This document shows positions 55,043-64,000 of a DNA stretch of 64,000 bases, piece after piece. Made by a program: the position numbers and the translations under genes. The notes under the pieces were generated by a model that saw nothing but the letters and a program-made list of their open reading frames with translations, was not told the DNA's origin and made no database searches. Numbering within the stretch: the first letter of the stretch is position 1; every line of letters starts with the position of its first letter. Source of the DNA: an uncultured Neomegalonema sp. GTDB lineage: Bacteria > Pseudomonadota > Alphaproteobacteria > Rhodobacterales > Rhodobacteraceae. The stretch is from assembly GCA_938008165.1 (NCBI GenBank), contig CALLLP010000011.1:57044-121043 (forward strand), given 5' to 3'.

Positions 55043-57934
55043 ATGGCCGAGACCCCCGAATACCGGGACACGCTGTTCCTGCCGAAGACCGAGTTCCCCA
55101 TGCGGGCGGGCCTGCCTAAACGCGAACCGGAATGGATCGCGCATTGGGACCGGATCGGCCTGTACGAAGCCCAGCGCAAGGCGGCGGCGGGGCGCGAGCC
55201 GTTCGAATTGCATGACGGCCCGCCTTATGCGAATGGTAATCTGCATATTGGTCATGCTCTCAATAAGATACTGAAAGATGTTGTTGTACGATCTCATCAA
55301 ATGATGGGCTATGACAGCCGCTATGTGCCCGGATGGGATTGTCACGGCCTGCCCATCGAATGGAAGGTCGAGGAAAAATATCGCAAGAAGGGCAAGAACA
55401 AGGACGAGGTGCCGGTCAACCAGCTTCGCAAGGAATGCCGCGAATTCGCCGGTGAGTGGATCGGCACGCAGATGGAAGAATTCCAGCGCCTCGGTGTCAT
55501 CGGCGATTGGCCCGGCCATTACGAAACCATGAGCTTCTCTGCCGAAGCCGTTATCGCCGAAGAGTTTTTGAGGATGGTCGATAACGGGTTGGTCTATCGC
55601 GGGTCCAAACCCGTGATGTGGTCCCCCATCGAGAAGACCGCGCTGGCCGAGGCGGAGGTCGAGTATCACGACCACCAGAGTCATATGATCTGGGTCAAGT
55701 TTCCGGTTGTGAAAACAGGCGCGCAAGACCTTGAAAACACTTCTGTCGTGATCTGGACGACGACGCCATGGACGATCCCCCAGAACCGTGCGATCTGTTT
55801 CAGTGAAACGATTTCCTACGGATTGTATCACGTGACCGATGCGGCGCCGGAGAACTGGACCGCCAAGGGCGATATGATGATGGTCGCCGACAACCTCGCC
55901 GCCGATGTGTTCAGGGCGGCGCGGGTCGATGCCTATGAAAAGGTGCGGTCGGTCAGTGCGGAGGAACTCGCGGATCTTGTCACCGCCCATCCCTTCCGGG
56001 CTGCTGAAGATGCGAACGGCGAATGGGACTACGACGTTCCCCTCCTGCCCGGCGATCATGTGACCGACGAGGCGGGCACGGGCTTTGTGCATACCGCCCC
56101 CTCGCATGGGGCGGATGACTACATGATCGGGGTCAAATACAAGCTGCCGATGACCCATAATGTCGGCCCGGCGGGGGAGTTTCGCGATGACCTGCCGTTT
56201 TTCGGCGGTCTGCACATCCTCGACCGCAAGGGGAAAGAGGGCAAGGCCAATGATGCGGTCATCCGTAAGCTGGCAGAGGTCGGACGGCTCGCGGCGCGGG
56301 GCAAGCTGAAGCACAGCTATCCGCATAGCTGGCGCTCCAAGGCCCCGCTGATCTTCCGCAACACGCCGCAATGGTTCGCGGCGATGGACAAGAAAATCGA
56401 AGACGATACGGAATATTCAGGCAAAACCCTGCGCGAGCGGGCGACCGAAAGCATCGACCGCGATGTCCGCTGGGTGCCCCGCGCCGGGCGCAATCGCCTC
56501 TATAACATGATCGAAAACCGCCCTGACTGGGTGCTCTCGCGCCAACGTGTCTGGGGGGTGCCGCTGTGCATCTTTGTCCAAGATGCGCCTGACCTTGGGC
56601 CGGGGCAGGTCAGATACCTGCGCGACCCGCAGGTCGATGCCCGCATCCTCGCCGCGTTCCGGGAGGAGGGGGCCGATGCGTGGTTTGAGGAGGATGCTGC
56701 CGCGCGCTTTCTCGCTGGCCGCGATGATGCCGCCGAGTGGACCAAGGTAACGGATATTCTGGACGTGTGGTTCGATTCGGGCTGCACCCATGCCTATGTG
56801 CTGCGCGTTGGGGGCGGCAGGTGGCCCGCATCCGTCTATCTGGAAGGCACGGACCAGCATCGCGGGTGGTTCCATTCCTCGTTGCTGGAATCGAGCGCCA
56901 CGACGGGCCGCGCGCCCTATGAGACGGTCGTGACCCACGGCTTTACCCTCGACCAGAACGGCATCAAGATGTCAAAATCCTTGGGCAACCAGACCGCCCC
57001 GCAGGAGGTCATCAAGCAATATGGCGCCGATATCCTGCGCCTGTGGGTGATGCAGGTCGATTATACCGAAGACCAGCGCATCGGGCCGGATATCCTGAAA
57101 TCCGTTGCCGACAGCTATCGGCGGCTGCGCAACACGTTCCGTTTTCTGCTTGGGGCGCTTGATGGGTTTTCGGATGCCGAGCGGATGCCGGTCGCGGAGA
57201 TGCCGGAGCTGGAGCGCCTGATCCTGCACCGCCTTGCCGAGTTGGACGGTGTGGTGCGACAGGGCTATCGTGATTTCGAATATCAGAAGACGTTCCAGAC
57301 GCTGTTCCAGTTCGCGACCGTCGATCTCAGCGCCTTCTATTTCGATATTCGCAAGGATGCGCTCTATTGCGATGCGCCGGACAGCGCGCGTCGCCGGGCC
57401 TGTCGTACCGTGCTTGATCTCTTGTTCGAGCGCCTGACGATCTGGCTCGCGCCGATGCTGTGCTTCACGATGGAGGAGGTGTGGCTGACCCGCTTTGGTC
57501 AGGGGGATGCATCGGTGCATCTGAACACCATTCCCGACACTCCCGGCGATTGGCAGGACGATGCGCTGGCGGAGAAGTGGCAGGAGATCCGAAACCTGCG
57601 CCGGGTCGTGACCGGCGCGCTCGAAGAACGCCGCCGGGATAAAACCATCGGCGCCTCGCTGGAGGCCGCTCCGGTCGTTCATGTTGCCGATGAGGCAAAG
57701 GCGGAGGTGGCGCGGTCGGTTGCCTTCGCGGATGTGTGCATAACTTCGGGAATCAGTATCGAGACGGGCGCGGGCGCGGCGGATGCCTTCCGTCTGGACG
57801 ATGTGCCCGGCGTGGCGGTGGCCTTCGCGATGGCGGAGGGCGAAAAATGCGCCCGGTGCTGGAAAATCCTGCCCGATGTCGGCCAGCATGCCGCGCCGCA
57901 AACCTGTGCGCGGTGCTCCGGCGTTGTCGCGTAA
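55043..57934 (+). CDS. ileS: Isoleucyl-tRNA synthetase
   Basis: HDGPPYANGNLHIGHALNKILKDVVVRSHQMMGYDSRYVPGWDCHGLPIEWKVE; NGIKMSKSLGN; C-terminal CARCWKILPD...CARCSGVVA. Confidence 0.97.
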   Translation: MAETPEYRDTLFLPKTEFPMRAGLPKREPEWIAHWDRIGLYEAQRKAAAGREPFELHDGPPYANGNLHIGHALNKILKDVVVRSHQMMGYDSRYVPGWDCHGLPIEWKVEEKYRKKGKNKDEVPVNQLRKECREFAGEWIGTQMEEFQRLGVIGDWPGHYETMSFSAEAVIAEEFLRMVDNGLVYRGSKPVMWSPIEKTALAEAEVEYHDHQSHMIWVKFPVVKTGAQDLENTSVVIWTTTPWTIPQNRAICFSETISYGLYHVTDAAPENWTAKGDMMMVADNLAADVFRAARVDAYEKVRSVSAEELADLVTAHPFRAAEDANGEWDYDVPLLPGDHVTDEAGTGFVHTAPSHGADDYMIGVKYKLPMTHNVGPAGEFRDDLPFFGGLHILDRKGKEGKANDAVIRKLAEVGRLAARGKLKHSYPHSWRSKAPLIFRNTPQWFAAMDKKIEDDTEYSGKTLRERATESIDRDVRWVPRAGRNRLYNMIENRPDWVLSRQRVWGVPLCIFVQDAPDLGPGQVRYLRDPQVDARILAAFREEGADAWFEEDAAARFLAGRDDAAEWTKVTDILDVWFDSGCTHAYVLRVGGGRWPASVYLEGTDQHRGWFHSSLLESSATTGRAPYETVVTHGFTLDQNGIKMSKSLGNQTAPQEVIKQYGADILRLWVMQVDYTEDQRIGPDILKSVADSYRRLRNTFRFLLGALDGFSDAERMPVAEMPELERLILHRLAELDGVVRQGYRDFEYQKTFQTLFQFATVDLSAFYFDIRKDALYCDAPDSARRRACRTVLDLLFERLTIWLAPMLCFTMEEVWLTRFGQGDASVHLNTIPDTPGDWQDDALAEKWQEIRNLRRVVTGALEERRRDKTIGASLEAAPVVHVADEAKAEVARSVAFADVCITSGISIETGAGAADAFRLDDVPGVAVAFAMAEGEKCARCWKILPDVGQHAAPQTCARCSGVVA

Positions 57935-58150
57935 CGGGGGTGATCCTCCACGGATGCGCCGATTCGGGTCGGCGCATTGGCGCACAATGCACGAGATAGC
58001 ACTTTTCCGCGAGTATGGGCCATAATGGCACATCTGCAACGGGCAATCGCGCGAAACTGCGAATATACCTTCCCAAATCGGGGCATACTATGCCATGATG
58101 GGCGAGAGTGACGTCCCATTTCGCGTCACGCCAGCGTAGAGGTATAGACG

Positions 58151-59062
58151 ATGAAACGATCAGGGCTTCTCAGCGCACTCGCAATCGTGATCAGCGGTGG
58201 ATACGCTGTTCCGGCAATCGCGGGTGGATGTAATATGCCGGTCTATATGACCTGCGGAACCACAACACACCATGTCCCCGCCACGACGACGACGCAGCAG
58301 GTCGCGCGCACGGTCTATGAAAATGTGCCGGTCACGACCACCAAACAAGTCGCGCGGACCGTCACCGAGCAGGTGCCCGTGACCAAAACCGAGCAGGTCG
58401 CTCGCGTCGTCAGCAAGCAGGTGCCATACAGCTATACCGATCAGGTGTCGCGCACGGTCGAGCGCACGGTCGAGGAAACGGTGATCGATACGGTCGAGGA
58501 AGAATATTTCGAGACGGTGCCTGTGACCACCTACAAACAGGTCCGAAAGACCCGCATGAAGCAGGTGCCGCGCTTGGTCACGAAAGTCGTGCCCGAAACC
58601 GTCGTCGAAAATGTCGAGCGCACGGGATTCAAGACGGTCGACGAAACCGTCTATGACACCGTGAATAAGACGGTCTACGAAACCCGCCAGAAAACGGTCT
58701 ACGAAAACGTGCCGACGACGACCTATAAGCGCGTTCCGAAAACTGTCTTCGAGACCGTTTCGGTGCCCGCGCCTGCACCTGTTCGGGCCAGCACGGTGAC
58801 GATCAATGTCATCGCTGCCCCGGCTCCGGCTCCGACGATCATTCAGCAGCCTGCACCGATCGTGCAACAGCCGTTGCTCGTGCCGACCTTTGGCGGCGGC
58901 TTCTTCGGTGGCGGTTTTGTCAGCGGTGGGCGCAGTGTCAACCAGACGGTGATCATCAACCGTGGCCGGGGGATGATGCGTGGCAACCGGGGCATGCGCC
59001 GGATGCGCGGTGGTGGTATGATGCGGATGCGCGGTGGTGGCGGCGGTGCCGCAGTGGATTGA
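58151..59062 (+). CDS. Secreted protein with ten 16-aa Val/Thr repeats and Arg/Gly/Met-rich tail
   Basis: Signal peptide MKRSGLLSALAIVISGGYAVPAIA; QVARTVYENVPVTTTK-type repeats; C-terminal RGRGMMRGNRGMRRMRGGGMMRMRGGGGG. Confidence 0.85.
   Translation: MKRSGLLSALAIVISGGYAVPAIAGGCNMPVYMTCGTTTHHVPATTTTQQVARTVYENVPVTTTKQVARTVTEQVPVTKTEQVARVVSKQVPYSYTDQVSRTVERTVEETVIDTVEEEYFETVPVTTYKQVRKTRMKQVPRLVTKVVPETVVENVERTGFKTVDETVYDTVNKTVYETRQKTVYENVPTTTYKRVPKTVFETVSVPAPAPVRASTVTINVIAAPAPAPTIIQQPAPIVQQPLLVPTFGGGFFGGGFVSGGRSVNQTVIINRGRGMMRGNRGMRRMRGGGMMRMRGGGGGAAVD
58298..58777 (+). repeat. Ten consecutive 48-bp (16-aa) degenerate repeats
   Basis: QVARTVYENVPVTTTK / QVARTVTEQVPVTKTE / QVARVVSKQVPYSYTD / QVSRTVERTVEETVID / TVEEEYFETVPVTTYK / QVRKTRMKQVPRLVTK / VVPETVVENVERTGFK / TVDETVYDTVNKTVYE / TRQKTVYENVPTTTYK / RVPKTVFETVSVPAPA. 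Confidence 0.9.
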
Positions 59063-59097
59063 TCCACCTCCCCGACGATCCGATCCTTCGATTCTCG

Positions 59098-59128
59098 CCC
59101 CGGCAAGCATACGCTTGCCGGGGTTTTT
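59098..59128 (+). terminator. Rho-independent terminator after the 16-aa repeat gene
   Basis: CCCCGGCAAGC-atac-GCTTGCCGGGG-TTTTT. Confidence 0.92.
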
Positions 59129-59139
59129 GTATGGTGCAA

Positions 59140-60225
59140 TCAGGGTGATCCGATTTGATCGCCGGGCGCCTTATTCGGCGCGGTTTCGGCGCGATGCAGG
59201 GCGGTTTCAAAGGCTGATCGGGCATTTCGCCACGCGATTCCATCGGGATAGGATTGCAGACTGGGCCATAACTGCGCCGAAAAATCCTCCGATGCCTCGC
59301 GCGGCAAAAGAGATGGCAGATTGTCGATGGCGGTCAGCCAGATATGCCGATCCCTGCCGACCCGCAGGAATGGCTCCGCCCAGCCGGTCGGGGCATCGTA
59401 GACGGGCAATGGGTTGAAATCGGACAAGGGATCGCAGGCGACATCCGAGATCACGCCCAGTCGCGTCGCCGGATCGCTCAGATCGGCATCCGTTGCAAGG
59501 GTCAGTCCCGGCCCGTGCAGCAGGACGCAATTGACGAGGATATCATGATCGAGGAGGGCGGCGCGGTCGAGCGATGCTGTCTCCTCCTTATCCCACCGGG
59601 TTGCTGGAATATCGAGCGTGTCGAACAGGTCGCTTGCGCCCTGCCCGGAGCGCCCCTTCGCGCCGATGATGATCGCGCGGGGAGGCTTTGTTCCGGTATG
59701 CAGTGCGCGAATATCCTCGATGACGGCATCGCGCGAGAGGCATGGCTCCACCGGCCCGGCCTTGGTCCCCCGCTCGCGAAGGCACCATCCGCGAACCGCC
59801 AGCGCCGCCCCCAGCCATCCCGCCCAATATCCGAAAGCCGCGACCCGCGCGCCGGTGTCTCCGGTCAGATATTCGAGATCGTAGAGTGTGCCCCCGCCGC
59901 GTCGGAATCGGGCCAGTTCATCGCGCCATCCGCGTTGATCCTTATACAGATGCGCGAAATGGGCGTAGGTGCCGGACAGGGTTTTGGGGTGGTCGGGCAG
60001 CTCCTTTACCCCCAGAATGAGGGTCTCCGGCGCAGCATTCATCCATGATCGGGCCTCGACCAGCGTACATCCCGCCTGTGCATAGGCCGCATCTTCCACG
60101 ATACGCCGGGGGCTGCGCTCGACCTGAACCGTCATTCCGGCGGCCACGAGACGCGCCGCATCCGCAGGCATCAGGGGCGTTCGCCGTTCGGTGTCGCGCG
60201 CTTCAGCCCGCAGCAGGACAGTCAT
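59140..60225 (-). CDS. Saccharopine dehydrogenase (lysine-forming)-like
   Basis: LLRAEARDTERRTPLMPADAARLVAAG; GTYAHFAHLYKDQRGW; YDLEYLTGDTGARVAAFGYWAG. Confidence 0.87.
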   Translation of the reverse strand: MTVLLRAEARDTERRTPLMPADAARLVAAGMTVQVERSPRRIVEDAAYAQAGCTLVEARSWMNAAPETLILGVKELPDHPKTLSGTYAHFAHLYKDQRGWRDELARFRRGGGTLYDLEYLTGDTGARVAAFGYWAGWLGAALAVRGWCLRERGTKAGPVEPCLSRDAVIEDIRALHTGTKPPRAIIIGAKGRSGQGASDLFDTLDIPATRWDKEETASLDRAALLDHDILVNCVLLHGPGLTLATDADLSDPATRLGVISDVACDPLSDFNPLPVYDAPTGWAEPFLRVGRDRHIWLTAIDNLPSLLPREASEDFSAQLWPSLQSYPDGIAWRNARSAFETALHRAETAPNKAPGDQIGSP

Positions 60226-60872
60226 TTGCGCCCATCCGGCGGATTGATCGCGGCGGGGGGAAGGGCATGATCGCGCAGGATCACGCGCTCCCCTTCGACC
60301 TGCGCGGCCCCCGATGCGACCAGCCCAAGCGCATGGGGATAGAGGCGATGCTCCTGCGCCAGAACCCGCGCGCCGAGGGAGGCCGGATCGTCATGGGCGG
60401 CGACGGGGACGATGGCCTGCGCGATGATCGGGCCTTCATCCATCGCCACGCGGACGAAATGCACACTGCATCCATGCCACCGTGCGCCGGTCTCCAACGC
60501 GCGGGCATGGGTGTTCAGCCCCTTGAAGGCGGGTAAGAGTGAGGGATGGATATTGATGATCCGGTTGCGCCAGCGCTCCACGAACCAAGGCGTCAGCAAG
60601 CGCATATAGCCCGCAAGACAGACGAGATCGATCCGCTCGCGGGTCAGGATCGCATCGATGGCGCGCTCATGGGCCTCGCGGTCCCCGGCAAAGGGGCGAT
60701 GGGGCACCGCTTCGGCCGCAATTCCGCGCTCGCGGGCCAGTGCCAGGCCCTGCGCTTCTGCCGAATTCGACAGGACGAGCGCCAGACTCGCCGGAAAGCC
60801 GGGATCCGCGCATGCATCCGACAGGGCCAGCATGTTTGAACCGCGCCCGGAAATGAAGGCGGCGACGCGCAT
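60222..60872 (-). CDS. purN: Phosphoribosylglycinamide formyltransferase
   Basis: MRVAAFISGRGSNMLAL; LAGYMRLLTPWFVERWRNRIINIHPSLLPAFKGLNTH. Confidence 0.95.
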   Translation of the reverse strand: MRVAAFISGRGSNMLALSDACADPGFPASLALVLSNSAEAQGLALARERGIAAEAVPHRPFAGDREAHERAIDAILTRERIDLVCLAGYMRLLTPWFVERWRNRIINIHPSLLPAFKGLNTHARALETGARWHGCSVHFVRVAMDEGPIIAQAIVPVAAHDDPASLGARVLAQEHRLYPHALGLVASGAAQVEGERVILRDHALPPAAINPPDGRK

Positions 60873-60873
60873 T

Positions 60874-61926
60874 CTAACGCGGCCCGTAGACGACCGCCGC
60901 TTCGTCGCGCGGGCAGAGAGTGCCGATTTCGAAGACGGTTTCGCCTTCGGCTTCGAGGATGGTGCGGATTTCCGCCACGGCGGCGGGCGCGACCACGGCG
61001 ACCATCCCGATCCCAAGATTGAAGGCACGGCGCATCTCCGTCTCCTCCACACCGCCCGCCTGCGCGAGCCAGTCGAAGACCGGCGGGCGCGGCCATGCAT
61101 CCGGATCGATCCTCGCGGCAAGGTCATCGGGCAGGACGCGGGGCACGTTTTCCGTTAATCCGCCGCCGGTGATATGGGCAAAGCCGCGCAAACCGGGATG
61201 TGCCGCCGCCGCCAATCCGGCCCGAACATAGATACGCGTCGGCGCAATCAGGGCCTCGGCAACCGTGCCGCCCCCGAAAGGCGACGGATCGTGCCAGTCC
61301 AGCCCTGCCGTCTCCACGATCTTGCGGATCAGCGAATAGCCGTTCGAATGCGGGCCGGTGGAGGCGAGACCGAGAAGGATGTCTCCGTTCTGTGCCGGTC
61401 GTGGAAGCAGGGAATCGCGCTCCGCCGCACCGACCGAAAACCCCGCCAGATCGTAATCGCCGGGGGCATAGAGACCCGGCATCTCCGCCGTCTCGCCGCC
61501 AATCAGGCCACAGCCCGCCTGACGACACCCCTCTGCAATGCCTTCGACGATCGCCTGACCCTGTTCGATATCGAGGGCGCCGGTGGCATAATAATCAAGA
61601 AAGAACAGCGGCTGCGCCCCCTGCGCCAGCAGATCGTTGACGCACATGGCGACCAGATCGATCCCGATCCCGCCATGCAATCCCGTTTCGATGGCGATCT
61701 TCAGCTTTGTGCCGACGCCATCCGTCGCCGCGACCAGAACGGGATCGTCAAACCCCGCCGCCTTCAGATCGAACAACCCTCCGAAGCCGCCGATTCCGCC
61801 CATCATGCCGGGGCGCGCGGTCGAGCGTACGGCAGGCTTGATCGCCTCGACGAAATCATTCCCGGCATCCACATCGACGCCTGCGTCGCGATAGGTAAGG
61901 CCGTTTGCTTTTTGCTGGTCTGTCAT
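60874..61926 (-). CDS. purM: Phosphoribosylformylglycinamidine cyclo-ligase
   Basis: [60 protein letters not shown]. Confidence 0.96.
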   Translation of the reverse strand: MTDQQKANGLTYRDAGVDVDAGNDFVEAIKPAVRSTARPGMMGGIGGFGGLFDLKAAGFDDPVLVAATDGVGTKLKIAIETGLHGGIGIDLVAMCVNDLLAQGAQPLFFLDYYATGALDIEQGQAIVEGIAEGCRQAGCGLIGGETAEMPGLYAPGDYDLAGFSVGAAERDSLLPRPAQNGDILLGLASTGPHSNGYSLIRKIVETAGLDWHDPSPFGGGTVAEALIAPTRIYVRAGLAAAAHPGLRGFAHITGGGLTENVPRVLPDDLAARIDPDAWPRPPVFDWLAQAGGVEETEMRRAFNLGIGMVAVVAPAAVAEIRTILEAEGETVFEIGTLCPRDEAAVVYGPR

Positions 61927-61956
61927 GGGGCGCCCGTCACTGTTACGGCGGCAGGG

Positions 61957-62991
61957 CTATCGCATCCGCACCGTTTTGAAAAGCTGTGAGGCATCGTCAA
62001 GCAGCGCATCGCCCGCTTTGAGCACCTGCATTCGCAACGATGCGCTGAACGCGTTGCAAACAATTGCCGTGCCGATCCCATGCGCGGGCAACAGACGCAT
62101 ATCCGCGAACCACATCGTATTGGAGCCGGTATGGCGCAGGATGCGCGCCCCGTCCGCCGTGGTGCCCGCCCCCCATCCGGCGGCATAGCCATGCGTGCCC
62201 GGACGGTGCATCTCTCGCAGAAGGGCGGGGGGAAGATACTCTGCGGACCCGACCCCCAGATGAACCGCTGCAAAACGCGCCCAGTCCTCCAGCGGCACAT
62301 GGATGCGCCCCGCCGGACCGTACAGACCGGGATTGTCGGCCCATGGTCCGGGCGGTTTGGGCCGCCAACGGGCCGCGTCCCATCGATGACCGACCGACGC
62401 GGGCAGAGGCGGCGGCCCGTGTCCTGCCCCGGCCATTCCCAACGGGGCAAAGACATCGCGGGCGATGGCTCTCTCCCAATCCATTCCGGTTGCCGCTTCG
62501 ATCGCCGCGCCGAGAACAATATAGCCAAGATTGGAATACCCAGCCCTCGTCACGGGCCGCTCGGCCAGCGCGAGCGCGGCCAGATGCCGCCGCTGATCGC
62601 GAACGGGTGCCCGACTCGCGCGCAGTCTCGCAAAAACGCTCCAATGCGGATCGCGCCGGATTCCGGCCTCATGGCGCAGGACGGCCCGTAAAGGCATGGC
62701 GGCAAAAGACGGGTGCATCGGTAGTCCGGGCAGGGCTTCGGCCAGACCGGCCCCCAGATCGACCTTTCCCGCCGCCTGTAAGCGGGCCAAAAGGGTGGCC
62801 GTCATCGCCTTTGTGCAGGACCCGATATGCCATGCATCGCCCTCGACCACCGGATCGATCCGCCCCGCGATCCGGACACCCCGTGTCATGACGCAGGGCG
62901 CATCGTGAGCGTGGAGCACCATCCCACCAACACCCGGTGCCAGCGCGGCAAGGGCATCGAGATGCTGTGCGAGAATGTCTTTGACGGTCAT
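61957..62991 (-). CDS. Serine hydrolase (beta-lactamase/class C-like)
   Basis: HIGSCTKAMTATLLARL (SxxK) and YSNLGYIVLGAAIE (YxN). Confidence 0.87.
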   Translation of the reverse strand: MTVKDILAQHLDALAALAPGVGGMVLHAHDAPCVMTRGVRIAGRIDPVVEGDAWHIGSCTKAMTATLLARLQAAGKVDLGAGLAEALPGLPMHPSFAAMPLRAVLRHEAGIRRDPHWSVFARLRASRAPVRDQRRHLAALALAERPVTRAGYSNLGYIVLGAAIEAATGMDWERAIARDVFAPLGMAGAGHGPPPLPASVGHRWDAARWRPKPPGPWADNPGLYGPAGRIHVPLEDWARFAAVHLGVGSAEYLPPALLREMHRPGTHGYAAGWGAGTTADGARILRHTGSNTMWFADMRLLPAHGIGTAIVCNAFSASLRMQVLKAGDALLDDASQLFKTVRMR

Positions 62992-63162
62992 GTAGCCACC
63001 CATCCACATCCCGTGCCATTCCGATCAAATGCGCCGCCGCGCCGCCTTCCTTGGCCGATCACCGCTCCGCGAAACCCCCTGTGACCCTGCAAAAACATCC
63101 GAATACACCAGATCGCCAGAATCCCCTTGATCCGGGTGGCTTTGATCCTTATCAGGGTCGGC

Positions 63163-63252
63163 GGAGAGGTGGCCGAGTGGCTGAAGGCGCTCCCCTGCTA
63201 AGGGAGTAAGGGTTAACCCCCTTCGTGGGTTCGAATCCCATCCTCTCCGCCA
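63163..63252 (+). tRNA. tRNA-Ser(GCT), CCA encoded
   Basis: GGAGAGG...CTGCTAA anticodon loop, long variable arm, GGGTTCGAATCCC T-arm, CCTCTCC-G-CCA. Confidence 0.96.
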
Positions 63253-63308
63253 ATTTACCAATTCAACATATTGTATTAATTACGAAATTTTCTTGAAGGC
63301 TTATGCTG

Positions 63309-63329
63309 TGCCTACTTGCATGCCTACTT
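63309..63329 (+). repeat. Direct repeat TGCCTACTT (x2), possible integrase arm-type sites
   Basis: TGCCTACTT at 63309-63317 and 63321-63329, 57 bp past the tRNA-Ser 3' end. Confidence 0.45.
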
Positions 63330-63395
63330 TATGAGAGCGCTTGTCGCCCAACGCAGCACAAGGCATCGCGTTGGGCAAAACATTGACACCAAATT

Positions 63396-64000
63396 TCAGT
63401 AATCTGTAGCAGCGCTCGACTCATAGAGCGTTCGCGCTGATTCCGCGCGCCTCGTCGCGTCACGAACCGAAGCTTCCTTCATGTCCAACACACGAAAATC
63501 CTCTCCCACTTTGGCGACCGCCTCGATCCTACGGTACTGTTCACCATGCTCTTCGGCATAGTCGGCAAGGCCGATCAGCTTGGGCAATGCGTCGGCAAAC
63601 TGGATGCCGTGCGGATCGACAATATCCGCGACAATCTCGCTGCTGCTCTCGGAAAAGAAAATGAAGTCGGGGCGCATGATTTTGGCCTTGCCGTCAAAAT
63701 CGTAGGTTACGCCCAGCGAGTCCTGGCTGGATCGAGCGGGATTACGATACCATCCCACAAAGCCCTCTCTGCTGCATTCCCGTCTGACGACTTCGATTTC
63801 CCAGCTTGTCGAGAGTTCGACGGGGAAAGTCCCATCATTGTCGCACATGAGATGATCGGGGTAGCGCGGTAGGTCAGTAACAGAGCCGCTTTCTTCCTGC
63901 GCTTGGGTGGGCTGAACCCATTTCACCGGCTGCGCAAGATCAATATCCATCGGATCGGTGCTCATTTCCCGAATCTGCCGATAGACATCTTGGCGCTCAT
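63396..64000 (-). CDS. C-terminal part of a large helicase/nuclease-like protein (possible type III Res-like), N-terminus beyond window
   Basis: Frame is open through position 64000 (ERQDVYRQIREMSTDPMD...); MRPDFIFFSESSSEIVADIVDPHGIQFADALPKLIGLADYAEEHG resembles Res-type C-terminal region. Confidence 0.45.
   Translation of the reverse strand, partial: ERQDVYRQIREMSTDPMDIDLAQPVKWVQPTQAQEESGSVTDLPRYPDHLMCDNDGTFPVELSTSWEIEVVRRECSREGFVGWYRNPARSSQDSLGVTYDFDGKAKIMRPDFIFFSESSSEIVADIVDPHGIQFADALPKLIGLADYAEEHGEQYRRIEAVAKVGEDFRVLDMKEASVRDATRRAESARTLYESSAATDY

Overview
GC-rich alphaproteobacterial chromosome segment, probably Rhodobacterales-like judging from gene content and order; taxonomy is an inference. 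About 57 protein-coding genes and one tRNA are supportable, and most are housekeeping genes. These include dapF, ETF-QO, rpoD, dnaG, divK-pleD, fabZ-lpxA-lpxI-lpxB, gltA, gltX, comEC, lexA, cobC-cobS-cobT, recN-bamD-lpxC, ftsZ-ftsA-ftsQ-ddl-murB, ileS and purM-purN. No transposase, integrase, rRNA or CRISPR array was seen. The best candidates for something undescribed are: (1) a group of secreted repeat proteins flanking ileS (51.5-59.1 kb), including one with ten uninterrupted 16-residue Val/Thr repeats and an Arg/Gly/Met-rich tail, one with 22-residue PVDRPVYIQKRV-type repeats, and two that appear to share a helical C-terminal domain; (2) a four-gene operon joining a five-EF-hand secreted protein, an ECF sigma factor, a one-TM putative anti-sigma factor and a CnrX/Spy-like periplasmic protein; (3) the edge of a possible genomic island immediately after tRNA-Ser(GCT), with a truncated helicase/nuclease-like gene; (4) an uncharacterised two-gene pair (DUF3726-like plus a 558-aa protein). 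Regulatory signals read directly include a GTTC-N7-GTTC SOS box at lexA, TTAACCAT (CtrA-like) motifs upstream of lpxC, and several strong terminators. All family names are assigned from recognised motifs by eye; no database search was run.
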